Assembly: GCA_016792625.1 (NCBI GenBank)
Contig: JAEUKK010000156.1
Span: forward strand, 62,001-126,000
Length of the DNA stretch: 64,000 nucleotides
Origin: Deltaproteobacteria bacterium
Lineage (GTDB): Bacteria; Myxococcota_A; UBA796; UBA2385
Direction of reading: 5' to 3'
The stretch's first letter is position 1; each line of letters begins with the position of its first letter. Below are positions 33,169-42,240 of this stretch, piece after piece. The translations under genes were made by a program, and so were the position numbers. Below the pieces are notes generated by a model. It did no database searches. It was not told where the DNA came from and saw only the letters and a program-made list of their open reading frames with translations.

Positions 33169-35229
33169 GTGATTCGACGGATCTGGCTCGGGCTCGGTGG
33201 GGCCCTCATCGCGGGCGCGCTGATTGGCATCGCCGAGGCTCTTTTCGTGCTCTGGGGTGGCGCGGTCGCCGAGTACCAAGCCTTGGTGTACGCCGCGGTG
33301 CTCTATGGGCTCATCGGCGGCGGCGTGGGGGTCGGCGCGGGCCTGGGCCTCGCCGCGCTTGGTGCGATCACCAAGAAGTTGTCCGAGCCGGTGGCCTGGA
33401 CGCTCGGCTTCCTCTCGGTCTACTTCCCGCTCGGGCTCGTGATCGCCCGCTACATCGTCAACAAGGCCGTCTACGCGGAAGCGGGCGTGCCGGGTTCGGC
33501 GTTGGGTGTGATCGGCGTGGCCTTCCTGGTCTCAGGGGCCCTCATCCTCTGGCTGGGGGCGGTGTTCCTCAGCCGCACGCCGATGAAGATCTTGCTCGAG
33601 CCCCGCGGCACCTTCGCCGCCTGGGGCGGCTTGGTCGGCCTCGCCGCCCTCTTCTCCTTCGCGCCCTCGCCCAAGGGCGGCAGCGGCGCCTTGCCCGCGC
33701 GGCCGGCCTCGGCGGCCCCGGCGGGCAGCCCCGACATCATCCTCATCGTGGTCGACACCTTCCGGGCCGATCATGTGGGCGCTTATGGCAACACCCAGGG
33801 CCTGACCCCGGCGATCGACGGCCTCGCCGCCGATGGGCTCGTCTTCGAGCAGTACGTCACCCAAGCCAGCTGGACGCGGGCGAGCTTCGCCAGCCTCTAC
33901 AGCTCGATGCCGCCGAGCGGCCACAAGTCGAAGCTCAAGGCTGAGGCCCTGCCCGACGCGGTCGACACGATGGCCGAGGTTCTCAGCGCCGGCCACTACG
34001 CGACCGGCGGTTTGCCCAACAACATCAACGTCACGCGCAGCTTCAACTTCCAGCAGGGCTTTGATGTCTTCGAGTACCAGCGCCCGAGCTACATCGCGGG
34101 CGCCGAAGAGAGCAGCGCCCAGCTCAGCATGTACAACGTGCTGCGGAAGGTTCGCGACCGGCTGACCAAGGGCAAGTACCAGGTCACCGACTACTACCAG
34201 CCGGCCGAGGTCGTGCTCGAGAACGCGCGCGGCTTTGTGAAGGCGAACCGCGACGCGGGCAACCGCTACATGCTCGTGGTGCACCTGATGGAGCCCCACG
34301 ACCCCTACTTCCGGCACCCCTACGACGGCTACGCGGTGGGCCGCGCCTGGCACCCGAACCCGGACCCGTCCGAGGCCACCGAGCTCCGCGATCTGTACGC
34401 CGGCGAGATCAAATATATGGATAAAGAGCTGGGCGCCTTCTTCGCCTGGCTCAAGGCCGAAGGGGCCTACGACCAGGCCGCGATCGTGCTCACCGCCGAC
34501 CATGGTGAGGAGTTCAACGAGCACGGCGGCTGGTGGCACGGGATCACGCTCTATGAAGAGCAGGTCCACGTCCCCCTCATCATGAAGCTGCCCGCAGGTG
34601 AGCTCTCTGGCATGCGGGTGCCCTGGCAGGTCCGCGAGATCGACGTGGCGCCGACCTTTGCGCACCTCGCCAAGGCCCAAGCCTCGCCGATGTGGCAGGG
34701 CCGGAACCTGCTCGACGCGGGTGACCTCGACCTCATCCGCCGGTGGAACGCGCCGCCGGCAGCCCCGGCGCCCGCCGAGCCCAGCGCCCCTGAGGCCGCT
34801 CCGGGTGAGCCGGGCGCAGCGCCCGCCACCGACGCGGTCGTCGCGGCCCCGGTCGTCCCCGCGCCGGCCCGCCCCGACGCCATGGAGGGGGAGCGTACCG
34901 CGATCGCCGAGCAGGACTTTGAAGGCAACGTGATCAACTCGCTGCGCGTCAAGGGCTGCAAGTACATCACGGCCAACGCCGGCAACCCCCGCGGCTTGCC
35001 CGAGACCGCGCTGTTTTACCTCCCCGAAGATCCCGGCGAGCAGAAGAACTTGATCGGGTCGAGCCACCCCAAATGTGAGCCGCAGGCCCTCGACCTGGTC
35101 CTCCAGAACGAGATCAAGGCCGCGGGTGGCTCGGGCGTGAAGGGCGCGACCATCGAGATCTCCTGTGAAGAGTGCCAGAACCTCATGCAGCTCGGCTACA
35201 TGAGCGACTGCTCCGCCTCCTGCCCCTGA
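33169..35229 (+). CDS. Membrane-anchored sulfatase/phosphoethanolamine-transferase-like hydrolase
   Basis: 686 residues from a GTG with GGAGG upstream. Residues 1-165 contain about five membrane helices. The alkaline-phosphatase-fold domain follows: IILIVVDTFRADHVGAYG binds the metal, MEPHDPYFRHP and TADHGEEFNEHG supply further ligands. At the nucleophile position the sequence is ASWTRAS, so Thr236 replaces the Cys/Ser that sulfatases convert to formylglycine. A Thr nucleophile is typical of phosphoethanolamine or glycerophosphate transferases. A Pro/Ala-rich linker and a cysteine-containing C-terminal tail are present. The enzyme probably acts on the periplasmic face, modifying an envelope glycan or lipid. 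Confidence 0.88.
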   Translation: MIRRIWLGLGGALIAGALIGIAEALFVLWGGAVAEYQALVYAAVLYGLIGGGVGVGAGLGLAALGAITKKLSEPVAWTLGFLSVYFPLGLVIARYIVNKAVYAEAGVPGSALGVIGVAFLVSGALILWLGAVFLSRTPMKILLEPRGTFAAWGGLVGLAALFSFAPSPKGGSGALPARPASAAPAGSPDIILIVVDTFRADHVGAYGNTQGLTPAIDGLAADGLVFEQYVTQASWTRASFASLYSSMPPSGHKSKLKAEALPDAVDTMAEVLSAGHYATGGLPNNINVTRSFNFQQGFDVFEYQRPSYIAGAEESSAQLSMYNVLRKVRDRLTKGKYQVTDYYQPAEVVLENARGFVKANRDAGNRYMLVVHLMEPHDPYFRHPYDGYAVGRAWHPNPDPSEATELRDLYAGEIKYMDKELGAFFAWLKAEGAYDQAAIVLTADHGEEFNEHGGWWHGITLYEEQVHVPLIMKLPAGELSGMRVPWQVREIDVAPTFAHLAKAQASPMWQGRNLLDAGDLDLIRRWNAPPAAPAPAEPSAPEAAPGEPGAAPATDAVVAAPVVPAPARPDAMEGERTAIAEQDFEGNVINSLRVKGCKYITANAGNPRGLPETALFYLPEDPGEQKNLIGSSHPKCEPQALDLVLQNEIKAAGGSGVKGATIEISCEECQNLMQLGYMSDCSASCP

Positions 35230-35317
35230 GCGTCCGCTGCCGCGCCCCCGCTCCGCTTCGGCTGCCGATCAGCCCGCCGTCGACGGCGCGGGGCGCCTGC
35301 TCCGCCCCCTCCGCCTC

Positions 35318-36421
35318 GTGCAGGTCGGGGCCTTTCCTTTTCCGAGCCCGCAGGGCAGCCAAGTCTTCGTGCATGGCATGTCCCGCGCCCTCGCCGCGCG
35401 GGGCCATGAGGTCCGCGTCTGCTGCTACGGGCACGGCTGGGGGCAGGCTGACCCGCGGCTGCGCCTGCACCGGGCCTGGGCGCCGCCCGGCTACACGCGC
35501 ATGCGGGCCGGCCCCGACTGGGTCAAGCCGCTGCTGAACGCCGCGCTGGTGCGGCAGGTCAACAAGGCGGCCCGGGGCGCCGACCTGCTGCACGCGCACA
35601 ACTATGAGGCGCCGCTGGCCTGTCTGCCCGCCCGCGCCCGCCACGGCCTGCCCCTGGTCTACTGCGCGCACAACCAGCTCGCCGAGGAGCTCCCCACCTA
35701 TTTTGAGGGGGCGGCCGAGCGTCGGCTCGCGCAGATCAGCGGCCGGGCGCTGGATCTCAGCGTGCCGCGCCTCGCGGACCTCGCCCAGGCCATCCACCCC
35801 CGCGCCGTGCCGGCGCTGCGGGCGCTGGGCTGCCAGCGGGTCGCCTGCGTGATGCCCGGGGTGGATCCGGCGGAGCTCCCCGAGACCGCCCCCGCCGCGC
35901 TCCCCCCCGGCCCTTGGGTCGTCTACGCGGGGAACCCCGACCGCTACCAGGACCTCGAGGTCCTCTTCGCGGCCATGCACATGCTGCCCGAGGCGCGCCT
36001 CCTGCTGGTCAGCGCGGCGGACATGGGGGAGTGGGCCGCCCAGCTCCCTCCGGGCACCCTGCGGGTCCAGACCGACGACTTCGCCGTGGTGCGCGCGCAC
36101 CTCGCCGCCGCCGACCTGGGCGCCATCCCCCGGGTCCAGTGCTCTGGTTTTCCGATCAAGCTGCTCAACCAGCTGGGGATGGGCCTGCCGACGGTGATGT
36201 CGACGTCGGCGGCGGTCGAGCTGCCCGGCGTGGTCACCGCCCCGGACCGGGACCCCGCGGCCTGGGCGGCCACCCTCCGGGCGCTGCTCGCTGCGCCGGG
36301 CCGCCGCGCCGCCCTCGGGCGCGCCGCGCGCCGCGCCGTGCTCGGGCAGTGCACCTGGGAGGCCCGCGCCGCCGAGCTCGAAGCGCACTATGGCGCGCTG
36401 CTGCTGGCCCGCCGGCCATGA
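35318..36421 (+). CDS. Family 4 glycosyltransferase
   Basis: 367 residues. The GTG at 35318 has no obvious ribosome-binding site, but translation begins in the expected QVGAFPFPSPQGSQVF acceptor motif, so the true start is close. Further features are LLHAHNYEAPL, WVVYAGNPDRYQDLEVLF at the start of the donor domain, and SGFPIKLLNQLGMGLPTV in place of the usual Ex7E loop, where the glutamates are not obvious. It is soluble. It follows the sulfatase-like gene by 88 bases and may act in the same glycan pathway. Confidence 0.85.
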   Translation: MQVGAFPFPSPQGSQVFVHGMSRALAARGHEVRVCCYGHGWGQADPRLRLHRAWAPPGYTRMRAGPDWVKPLLNAALVRQVNKAARGADLLHAHNYEAPLACLPARARHGLPLVYCAHNQLAEELPTYFEGAAERRLAQISGRALDLSVPRLADLAQAIHPRAVPALRALGCQRVACVMPGVDPAELPETAPAALPPGPWVVYAGNPDRYQDLEVLFAAMHMLPEARLLLVSAADMGEWAAQLPPGTLRVQTDDFAVVRAHLAAADLGAIPRVQCSGFPIKLLNQLGMGLPTVMSTSAAVELPGVVTAPDRDPAAWAATLRALLAAPGRRAALGRAARRAVLGQCTWEARAAELEAHYGALLLARRP

Positions 36422-36447
36422 CGGGCCTCGCCTCCTTCAGCTATGAT
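36418..36447 (+). promoter_or_regulatory. Possible promoter of the 36558 lipoprotein gene
   Basis: ATGACG and TATGAT are separated by 18 bases, with the -10 box lying in an otherwise GC-rich spacer. Transcription would start about 100 bases before the gene. The -35 box overlaps the end of the preceding coding region. Confidence 0.3.
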
Positions 36448-36557
36448 GGCGGCTGCGCCCGGCGCGCCGGCCGTCCTCCGCCCCCGCGCCTGCGCGGCGC
36501 GCGAGGTCCAGGGCCTCGGCCCTGACCATCCCTCCGTTTGCACCTCGGGGAGCCTCC

Positions 36558-39344
36558 ATGTCCGCAGCACAAGCCACCCGCCTGCTCGCCCTGCTCGCCG
36601 TCTCGGTGGGCGCTGGGTGCGGCGCGGGCGACGACAAGCTCTACCCCCCGAGCGGCGGCGGCGACGGCGGCGAAGAGACGGGGTCCCCGGCCGACGGCGG
36701 CGGTGGTGATGGCGGCGACGAGGGCACCGACACCGGCCCCGATGACCCTGAGACGGTCTTCGAAGATCCGGGCGACGCGGTCATTTTCCGCGACGAAGAG
36801 GGCAACGCGCTGGTCGGGCTCGCCGACGAGGGGGGCGAGAGCAACAAGGGCCAGCAGTTCTTGCTCGTGCTGGTCAACACGCTCGAGGACGATCTGGGCT
36901 TCCAAGCGGCCTATACGGTTGACAGCGGCGCTGGCGGGGCCGGCGGGCCTCCTCCTCCGCGCGCGTCCGCGGCGCCTGCGGCGCTCGCTGGCAGCTACCG
37001 GTCGCGCTTGGCCGCGGCGCGCGGCGCGGGTCGGCTCTCCACCGCGACCCCTCCGCCCGCGGTCAGCTACACCGAGGCCGACATCGGCGTCGCGGCCACC
37101 GAGTTCCGCGTGCGCGACGCGGTGGACGATGACGAGACCTTCCAGCTGGTCGCGGCCCGGCTCTGGGCGGTGGGCAGCGCGGTCAACATCTTCGTCGACA
37201 CCGAGTGGCCGATCGACTGGGACATCGAGTGTGACGGCGTCATCGACGTGGTCGACCCACGCGGCGCCCAGGGCTTCAACAACTGTGACCTGCGCGACAT
37301 CGCCCGCGTGGTCGACGAAAACATCGCCCCCACGCTGACCACGAAGTTTGGCGCCCTGCCCGACATCAACGGCGACGGGAAGGTGAGCATCGTCATCACC
37401 CCCGTCCTGAACGCGATGACGCGGAACCCCGAGGATGAGGCCGACGAGGGCACCTTCGTCCGCTCCTACACCGACCCTGAGGTCGACCTGGTCGACTACG
37501 ACGTGCGCGAGAACCCCCAGAGCGACGAGCAAGAGGTCATCTTTGTCTTCGCGCCCGACCCGGCGGGCTTCGCCAACCCCTTCGTCCAGACCACCGTCGA
37601 GGCCTACACGAGCATGGACCTGCTCGGCGAGATCGCCCGCGGCTACGTGCGCCTCATCTCCTACAACGCGAAGGTCATCACCTCGGGCGGCGACGCCGAG
37701 GCCCCCTGGCTGCTCGAGGGGCTCGGCGCGCTGGCCGCCGACCTCACCGGCTTTGGCGCCGTCTACTACGACGACGTGTGGGACTTCCTCGACGCGAGCC
37801 ACCTCTACAGCCTCGTGGTCGTCGATGAGGTCGGCCCGATCAACACCGAGAACTGGGGCGCGCAGTACCTCTTTGTTCGGTGGCTCTACGAGAACTACGG
37901 CGTGCTCAGCGGCGTGACCTCGGCCGAGACCGGTGAGCCCGCCCCCGGCGAGGACCTGCTCGTCCAGCTCGTCCAGGGCGCGGCGATTGGCCAAGACTCG
38001 GTTGAGGGCGTGATGGGCGTCCAGCTCGTCGACTTGGTCGTGAAGTGGAACGTCGCGCTCACCATGACCGGCCGGGTCGACGAGGCGGGCGAGCCCTTGG
38101 TCGATGTGACCAGCTACCCCCTGTTCGCGCCGGCCACCCGCCTCGAGGCGCCGCCCGACGCCCCCGGTGAGCATGTGGGCGCCAACGGCTACCAAACCGG
38201 CATCAACATCCGCGGGATCAACCGCTTCGGGGCTGGTGGGCTGACCGACACCCCGAGTGAGGTCGAGGACCTCTCGGTGATGACCGCGGGGGTCGACGCC
38301 GCGCTGATGGTCACCGGCATCGACTTCTACGGCAGCGTCGCCAAGAACTACGGCAGCCAAGTGGTGCGCCTCGTCGACATCCCCTACGACGGCGCCGCCC
38401 TCCGCCTCGACTCGCCCAACAGCGGCTACGCGGGCGTGGTCATCCGCACCGAGGACCCTCGCCCCGGCGAGTATGTGGTCGAGAACATCTACAGCTCGCT
38501 GGCCGCGAACAGCATGCCGCTGCCCACCTTGCCGAGCGACGGCTCGCGCATCTACGGGCTCGGCGAGATCCAGCCCGAAGGCGCCACGCTGAAGGTGCTC
38601 GACGACGGCGAGACCCTCGTCGGCAGCGTCTACGACACGGATCGGTGGCTGCTCGACCTCTCTGACCGGCCGTCCGACGAGGTGGTGCGCGTCGCGATCC
38701 ACCTCGAGCGCCGCTACGTCGACACCGCCGGGGCCGAGGGGCCCGCTGACCCCTGGCTGGCCGTGCTCGACCGCTCCTTGGTGCCGACGCCAACCGTCGA
38801 GGGCACCAAGCGCGGCACCTGCCCCGAGGGCGGGGCGCCCTTCGCGTATCCGGCCTCCGTGCTCGATTATCTGTACTTCCAAGTCTACCTCTCCCACGTC
38901 TCGTCGGGCGCGGTCGGCACCGAAGAGCCCGAGCCCTCCGACGACACCGCCGCTCCCGAGGAGACCGACTTCAACCCCTGCGGCGAGCCGGCCGGGGTTC
39001 CGACGGACTGCTCGGTCGACTGGGATCTCGACGGCGTGCTCGACATCGACGAGCCGCGCCCGTCGAGCTTCCTCGAGCAGGTGCAGGTGATGCAGTGCAC
39101 GCTCAGCGGCGGGTCGATCGCGCCCTCGTCCCTCGCCACCCCGCGGATCTTTGACCTCGACGAACAAGACGAGGACGAGGACTCCAGCTACGACCGCGCG
39201 CGTTTGCTCGGCGGGCGCTACGCCGCCGACGGCGAGGAGGCCTTCATCGAGGCCTCGGTCTCGGGCGGGCAGCAGTACATCATCGTGGTGGGCGCCGGGA
39301 CCGACCTTGGGCCCTACGAGCTTCGGGTCCAGCAGACGAACTGA
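36558..39344 (+). CDS. Large lipoprotein resembling an M30-type metallopeptidase that lost its zinc histidines
   Basis: 928 residues. A lipobox GAGC is at about residue 21, followed by a Gly/Asp linker to 65. The central region (about 220-450) resembles exported hyicolysin-like peptidases: INGDGKVSIVITPV, then a helix before LISYN and, 25 residues later, WLLEGL (Glu387) followed by AADLTGFG. In active relatives the helix carries HExxH; here residues 353-366 read MDLLGEIARGYVRL, with no histidine. The C-terminus (GTDLGPYELRVQ) looks like a PPC beta-sandwich. It is thus probably an inactive, surface-binding relative. The peptidase comparison rests on recalled motif context and needs a profile search. 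Confidence 0.75.
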   Translation: MSAAQATRLLALLAVSVGAGCGAGDDKLYPPSGGGDGGEETGSPADGGGGDGGDEGTDTGPDDPETVFEDPGDAVIFRDEEGNALVGLADEGGESNKGQQFLLVLVNTLEDDLGFQAAYTVDSGAGGAGGPPPPRASAAPAALAGSYRSRLAAARGAGRLSTATPPPAVSYTEADIGVAATEFRVRDAVDDDETFQLVAARLWAVGSAVNIFVDTEWPIDWDIECDGVIDVVDPRGAQGFNNCDLRDIARVVDENIAPTLTTKFGALPDINGDGKVSIVITPVLNAMTRNPEDEADEGTFVRSYTDPEVDLVDYDVRENPQSDEQEVIFVFAPDPAGFANPFVQTTVEAYTSMDLLGEIARGYVRLISYNAKVITSGGDAEAPWLLEGLGALAADLTGFGAVYYDDVWDFLDASHLYSLVVVDEVGPINTENWGAQYLFVRWLYENYGVLSGVTSAETGEPAPGEDLLVQLVQGAAIGQDSVEGVMGVQLVDLVVKWNVALTMTGRVDEAGEPLVDVTSYPLFAPATRLEAPPDAPGEHVGANGYQTGINIRGINRFGAGGLTDTPSEVEDLSVMTAGVDAALMVTGIDFYGSVAKNYGSQVVRLVDIPYDGAALRLDSPNSGYAGVVIRTEDPRPGEYVVENIYSSLAANSMPLPTLPSDGSRIYGLGEIQPEGATLKVLDDGETLVGSVYDTDRWLLDLSDRPSDEVVRVAIHLERRYVDTAGAEGPADPWLAVLDRSLVPTPTVEGTKRGTCPEGGAPFAYPASVLDYLYFQVYLSHVSSGAVGTEEPEPSDDTAAPEETDFNPCGEPAGVPTDCSVDWDLDGVLDIDEPRPSSFLEQVQVMQCTLSGGSIAPSSLATPRIFDLDEQDEDEDSSYDRARLLGGRYAADGEEAFIEASVSGGQQYIIVVGAGTDLGPYELRVQQTN

Positions 39345-39383
39345 GCGGGCCGGTCCCCAGCGGGTCGAGCGAGAGGAGCCGCC

Positions 39384-40514
39384 GTGTCCGAGCCGCTACC
39401 CCGGGTGGAGCCAGGGGTCGCACCGCCGCCGACCCCGCGGGAGTGGGCGGTGGCCGGCGGCCTCTACCTGCTGACGTGTTTGTCGGTGTGGACGACCTAC
39501 GGCTTCTTTTGGAACGGCGGCCCCCCCTGGCGGGACGTGGGCGCTGCCCGAGAGGCGGGGGCCTTCGCGCTCGGGCTGATGACCATCTTCTCGGCCCACG
39601 AGGCCGGGCACTACGTGGTCGCGCGGCGGTGGGGGGTGCGCCAGAGCCTCCCCCATTTCATCCCCTTCCCCATGGCCTTTGGGACGCTCGGCGCGATCAT
39701 CCGCCTGCGGTCCCTGCCGCCGAGCCGCGCCGCGCTGCTCGAGATCGGCGCCGCCGGCCCGCTCGCCGGCTTCGTCGTGGCCTGCGGCGTGCTCGTGCTG
39801 GCTTTGCCAGACACGGTCCAGATCACGAGCCCCACCCTGACCGTCGATTGGCCGCCGCCCATCCCGCCGCCCCTGGCCGCCACCGCGCCAGGCCTCCTCG
39901 ACCAAGCGCTGTCGACGTGGCCGATCAGCATGATGTTCCCGATGTTCGAGCCCGGCGCGCAGCAGCTCCTCATCCTGGCGAACCCCGGCGTGATGGACCT
40001 CCTCGGGCTGCTGGTGATCGGCGAGGCCCCGGGTCGGTACGCCGAGCTGAGCGCCTTGGGCATGGCGGGCTGGGCGGGCTGCTTTTTGACCGCGATGAAC
40101 CTGCTGCCGATCGGCCAGCTTGACGGCGGGCACGTGGTTCACGCGCTGAGCCCACGGCATGCGCCGCGCATCGGCCAAGTGACCCTCGCCCTCGTGCTCC
40201 TCAGCGGGGCCTTGTGGGGCGGTTGGCTGGTGTGGGGTCTGCTGTTGTGGAAGCTGGGCGCGCATCGGGGCCTGCAGGTGGCCCGGCCCGAGCCGCCCGG
40301 TCGCCGGGCGCAGTGGACGGCGATCGGGGCGGCGTTGGCTTTGGCAGGGTGTTTTATGTTGCAGCCGCTGAAGGCCGAGGTCTGGGGGCTGCTCGACCTT
40401 GAGCTTCGCACCCCCGACGGAGCGGTGGTCAGCGCGGACGAGAAGCGCGCGTGGTTGCAGGCGGCGGGCGCGCCCGCGCAGCCCGCGCCGCCTACAGGGG
40501 AGGATGCGCCATGA
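39384..40514 (+). CDS. Site-2 protease family membrane metalloprotease (M50)
   Basis: 376 residues from a GTG preceded by GAGGAG. The zinc motif HEAGH (His72-His76) lies in a membrane helix, and the third ligand is the Asp near 247 in LLPIGQLDGGH. The remaining helices and the conserved Gly-rich GAAGPLAGF segment fit intramembrane proteases. Such enzymes cleave membrane-bound anti-sigma factors or transcription factors within the lipid bilayer; the target is not evident. Its stop overlaps the next start (ATGA), so it is translationally coupled to the LolA-like gene. Confidence 0.9.
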   Translation: MSEPLPRVEPGVAPPPTPREWAVAGGLYLLTCLSVWTTYGFFWNGGPPWRDVGAAREAGAFALGLMTIFSAHEAGHYVVARRWGVRQSLPHFIPFPMAFGTLGAIIRLRSLPPSRAALLEIGAAGPLAGFVVACGVLVLALPDTVQITSPTLTVDWPPPIPPPLAATAPGLLDQALSTWPISMMFPMFEPGAQQLLILANPGVMDLLGLLVIGEAPGRYAELSALGMAGWAGCFLTAMNLLPIGQLDGGHVVHALSPRHAPRIGQVTLALVLLSGALWGGWLVWGLLLWKLGAHRGLQVARPEPPGRRAQWTAIGAALALAGCFMLQPLKAEVWGLLDLELRTPDGAVVSADEKRAWLQAAGAPAQPAPPTGEDAP

Positions 40515-41608
40515 ACCTGGGGATGGGGGCGTTGCTGCTGCTGTGGGGCGCCGCTGGTCGCGCGGCGCCCTTCGTGGTGGAGGGGGAGGGGCACCCGACC
40601 GAGGCCCCGGCCGCCGCACAGCTCGAGGCCTACCGCGGCGCGGGCAGCGCGCGGGTCGTGCGCCGGTACAGCCAAGGGGCGGGCTGGCAGTACCTGCTGT
40701 TGGTCGATGGTCTCGACGACTCTGCCGCGCTCGCCAAGGCCGAGGGCGGCTTCCCTGGGCCTGTCGCGCGGGTGATTGACGTCGAGACCGGGCGACCGGT
40801 CGCGCGCGCCGCCGCGCCGGCGCCGAAGGCCGAGGGTGGGCCCGCGCCGGTTGAAAAGAAGAGCCGGTGGAGCCGCGAGCCGCGCCCCAAGAAGCCCCCG
40901 AAGGACAAGGGCGCCGCGGACGCGCGGGAGGGCGCGAACGCGCTCTTGATGCGGGCGGTCGAAGCCCACGGCGGGCCCGGCGCGGCCGCCCGCGTGCGCG
41001 AAGCGGGGAGCCTGCGCTTCCGGTACACGCGGACCATCCTGACCGGCGACCGGAGGATGGAGGCGGAGCACCTCTGGCTGCGCTCCGGCGCAGACCGCCG
41101 CCTCGACATCAAGGTGGCGGAGGGCGCGGGGTCCTCGTCGACCACGGTGGTGCGGGGCGCGGGTGAGGCCTGGGTCTCGGCCAATGGGCAGGTCACGGTG
41201 CGCCCGGTCGACCGCTCGGGTGAAATGGTCGACAGGTTCGGGCCCGAGCAGATCTTGGCCTTCCCCCTGGGCTTGGGCGCGGACATCGAGACCGCTGGGG
41301 CTTGGCGGGGGCTGCACGTCAGCGCCGGCGAGGGGAGGGGCGTGGTCCACCTGCGCCCGAAGGATGGCACCAAAGGTCTGACCGAGGTGGGCCTCTACGA
41401 AGACACCGCGCTGGTCGCCTATGTCGTGCTGGTGCAGGGCGGCGCTGTCGTGCGGATCGAGTTCGACGACTACAAGACCTTCGCGAGCGGCGTGGTGGTG
41501 CCGAAGCGCACCCGGGTCATTCGGGACGGCGCCCTGCGGGAGGAGCTGGTCGTGTTGGACCTCGACCTCGACCCGAGCCTGCCGAGCACCAGCTTCGACC
41601 GCCCGTGA
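40511..41608 (+). CDS. Exported protein with LolA/LppX-like lipoprotein-carrier domain
   Basis: 365 residues. The ATG overlaps the protease stop. A signal peptide (GALLLLWGAAGRA) is followed by a short N-terminal domain, then a charged Lys/Pro linker at about 115-140. From 145 onward the sequence has the half-barrel pattern of outer-membrane lipoprotein-sorting proteins: a helix ALLMRAVEAHGG, then repeated strands such as SLRFRYTRTI and FPLGLGADIE, ending in PKRTRVIRDG. The role may be lipid or lipoprotein carriage in the periplasm. This is a fold-level judgement, not a named orthologue. Confidence 0.6.
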   Translation: MNLGMGALLLLWGAAGRAAPFVVEGEGHPTEAPAAAQLEAYRGAGSARVVRRYSQGAGWQYLLLVDGLDDSAALAKAEGGFPGPVARVIDVETGRPVARAAAPAPKAEGGPAPVEKKSRWSREPRPKKPPKDKGAADAREGANALLMRAVEAHGGPGAAARVREAGSLRFRYTRTILTGDRRMEAEHLWLRSGADRRLDIKVAEGAGSSSTTVVRGAGEAWVSANGQVTVRPVDRSGEMVDRFGPEQILAFPLGLGADIETAGAWRGLHVSAGEGRGVVHLRPKDGTKGLTEVGLYEDTALVAYVVLVQGGAVVRIEFDDYKTFASGVVVPKRTRVIRDGALREELVVLDLDLDPSLPSTSFDRP

Positions 41609-41699
41609 GGGGCATGGGTGCGCCGGGCCACCACCGCGCGGCATGTCCCCGGTTGAACCCCCGAAACCCTGGAGCGGGCAAAAAACCCAGAGCCTCGCA

Positions 41700-41728
41700 T
41701 TGACAGGAAGAGGGGGCCTTCATAGATG
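41700..41728 (+). promoter_or_regulatory. Promoter of the tRNA-tuf operon
   Basis: A perfect TTGACA is followed after 17 bases by TAGATG, 70 bases before the first tRNA. The discriminator and following bases are GC-rich (GGCCGGCGCCGGC), as in stringently controlled stable-RNA promoters. The -10 box matches TATAAT at only three positions, but a similar box recurs upstream of secE and rpsL. Confidence 0.5.
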
Positions 41729-41798
41729 GCCGGCGCCGGCGCGTCCCCTTGGGGTCGGGCAGGTGCGGGGCGCGAAAGCGCGCCGCGGCGTCCGGTGC

Positions 41799-41874
41799 GC
41801 TGGCGTAGCTCAACTGGCAGAGCAGCGGTTTTGTAAACCGCCGGTTGCGGGTTCGAGTCCCACCGCCAGCTCCA
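41799..41874 (+). tRNA. thrU: tRNA-Thr (anticodon UGU)
   Basis: 76 bases with CCA encoded. The seven-base acceptor stem GCTGGCG pairs with CGCCAGC, the T loop is GTTCGAGTC, and the anticodon loop TTTGTAA reads ACA codons. It is the first of four tRNAs before tuf. Confidence 0.97.
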
Positions 41875-41899
41875 TCGGTCGGCGTTGACAAACAGATGG

Positions 41900-41985
41900 G
41901 GGGAGTTGCCCGAGTGGCCAAAGGGAGCGGGCTGTAAACCCGCCGGCACTAGCCTACGGTGGTTCGAATCCACCACTCCCCACCA
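41900..41985 (+). tRNA. tyrU: tRNA-Tyr (anticodon GUA)
   Basis: 86 bases, class II with a long variable arm, CCA encoded. The acceptor stem GGGGAGT pairs with ACTCCCC and the anticodon GTA lies in GGGCTGTAAACCC. Confidence 0.97.
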
Positions 41986-41992
41986 CCCACCC

Positions 41993-42065
41993 GCGGGAGT
42001 AGCTCAGTTGGTAGAGCATCAGCCTTCCAAGCTGAGGGTCGCGGGTTCGAACCCCGTCTCCCGCT
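41993..42065 (+). tRNA. glyT: tRNA-Gly (anticodon UCC)
   Basis: 73 bases. The acceptor stem GCGGGAG pairs with CTCCCGC and the anticodon loop CTTCCAA reads GGA codons. The three bases after the discriminator are CTC, so CCA is not encoded here, unlike in the other three tRNAs, and must be added enzymatically. Confidence 0.96.
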
Positions 42066-42072
42066 CTCGTTC

Positions 42073-42148
42073 GCCCATGTAGCTCAGTTGGCAGAGCACC
42101 TCCTTGGTAAGGAGGAGGTCACCGGTTCAAGTCCGGTCATGGGCTCCA
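42073..42148 (+). tRNA. thrT: tRNA-Thr (anticodon GGU)
   Basis: 76 bases with CCA encoded. The acceptor stem GCCCATG pairs with CATGGGC; the anticodon loop TTGGTAA reads ACC and ACU. It is the last tRNA before tuf. Confidence 0.97.
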
Positions 42149-42162
42149 TCTCTACGTGAGAC

Positions 42163-42190
42163 CTCCTGGCCGCCATCTGGCGGCCAGGAG
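42163..42190 (+). other. Perfect 12-bp hairpin in the tuf leader
   Basis: CTCCTGGCCGCC and GGCGGCCAGGAG form a perfect stem with a four-base ATCT loop, between tRNA-Thr and the tuf start. No T tract follows, so it is more likely an RNA-processing or mRNA-protection element separating the tRNAs from tuf than a terminator. Confidence 0.6.
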
Positions 42191-42240
42191 TCGTTCCACC
42201 CTCTGATGCGGCGTTAGCAGCCGCGAAATAGGTGGCCGCT

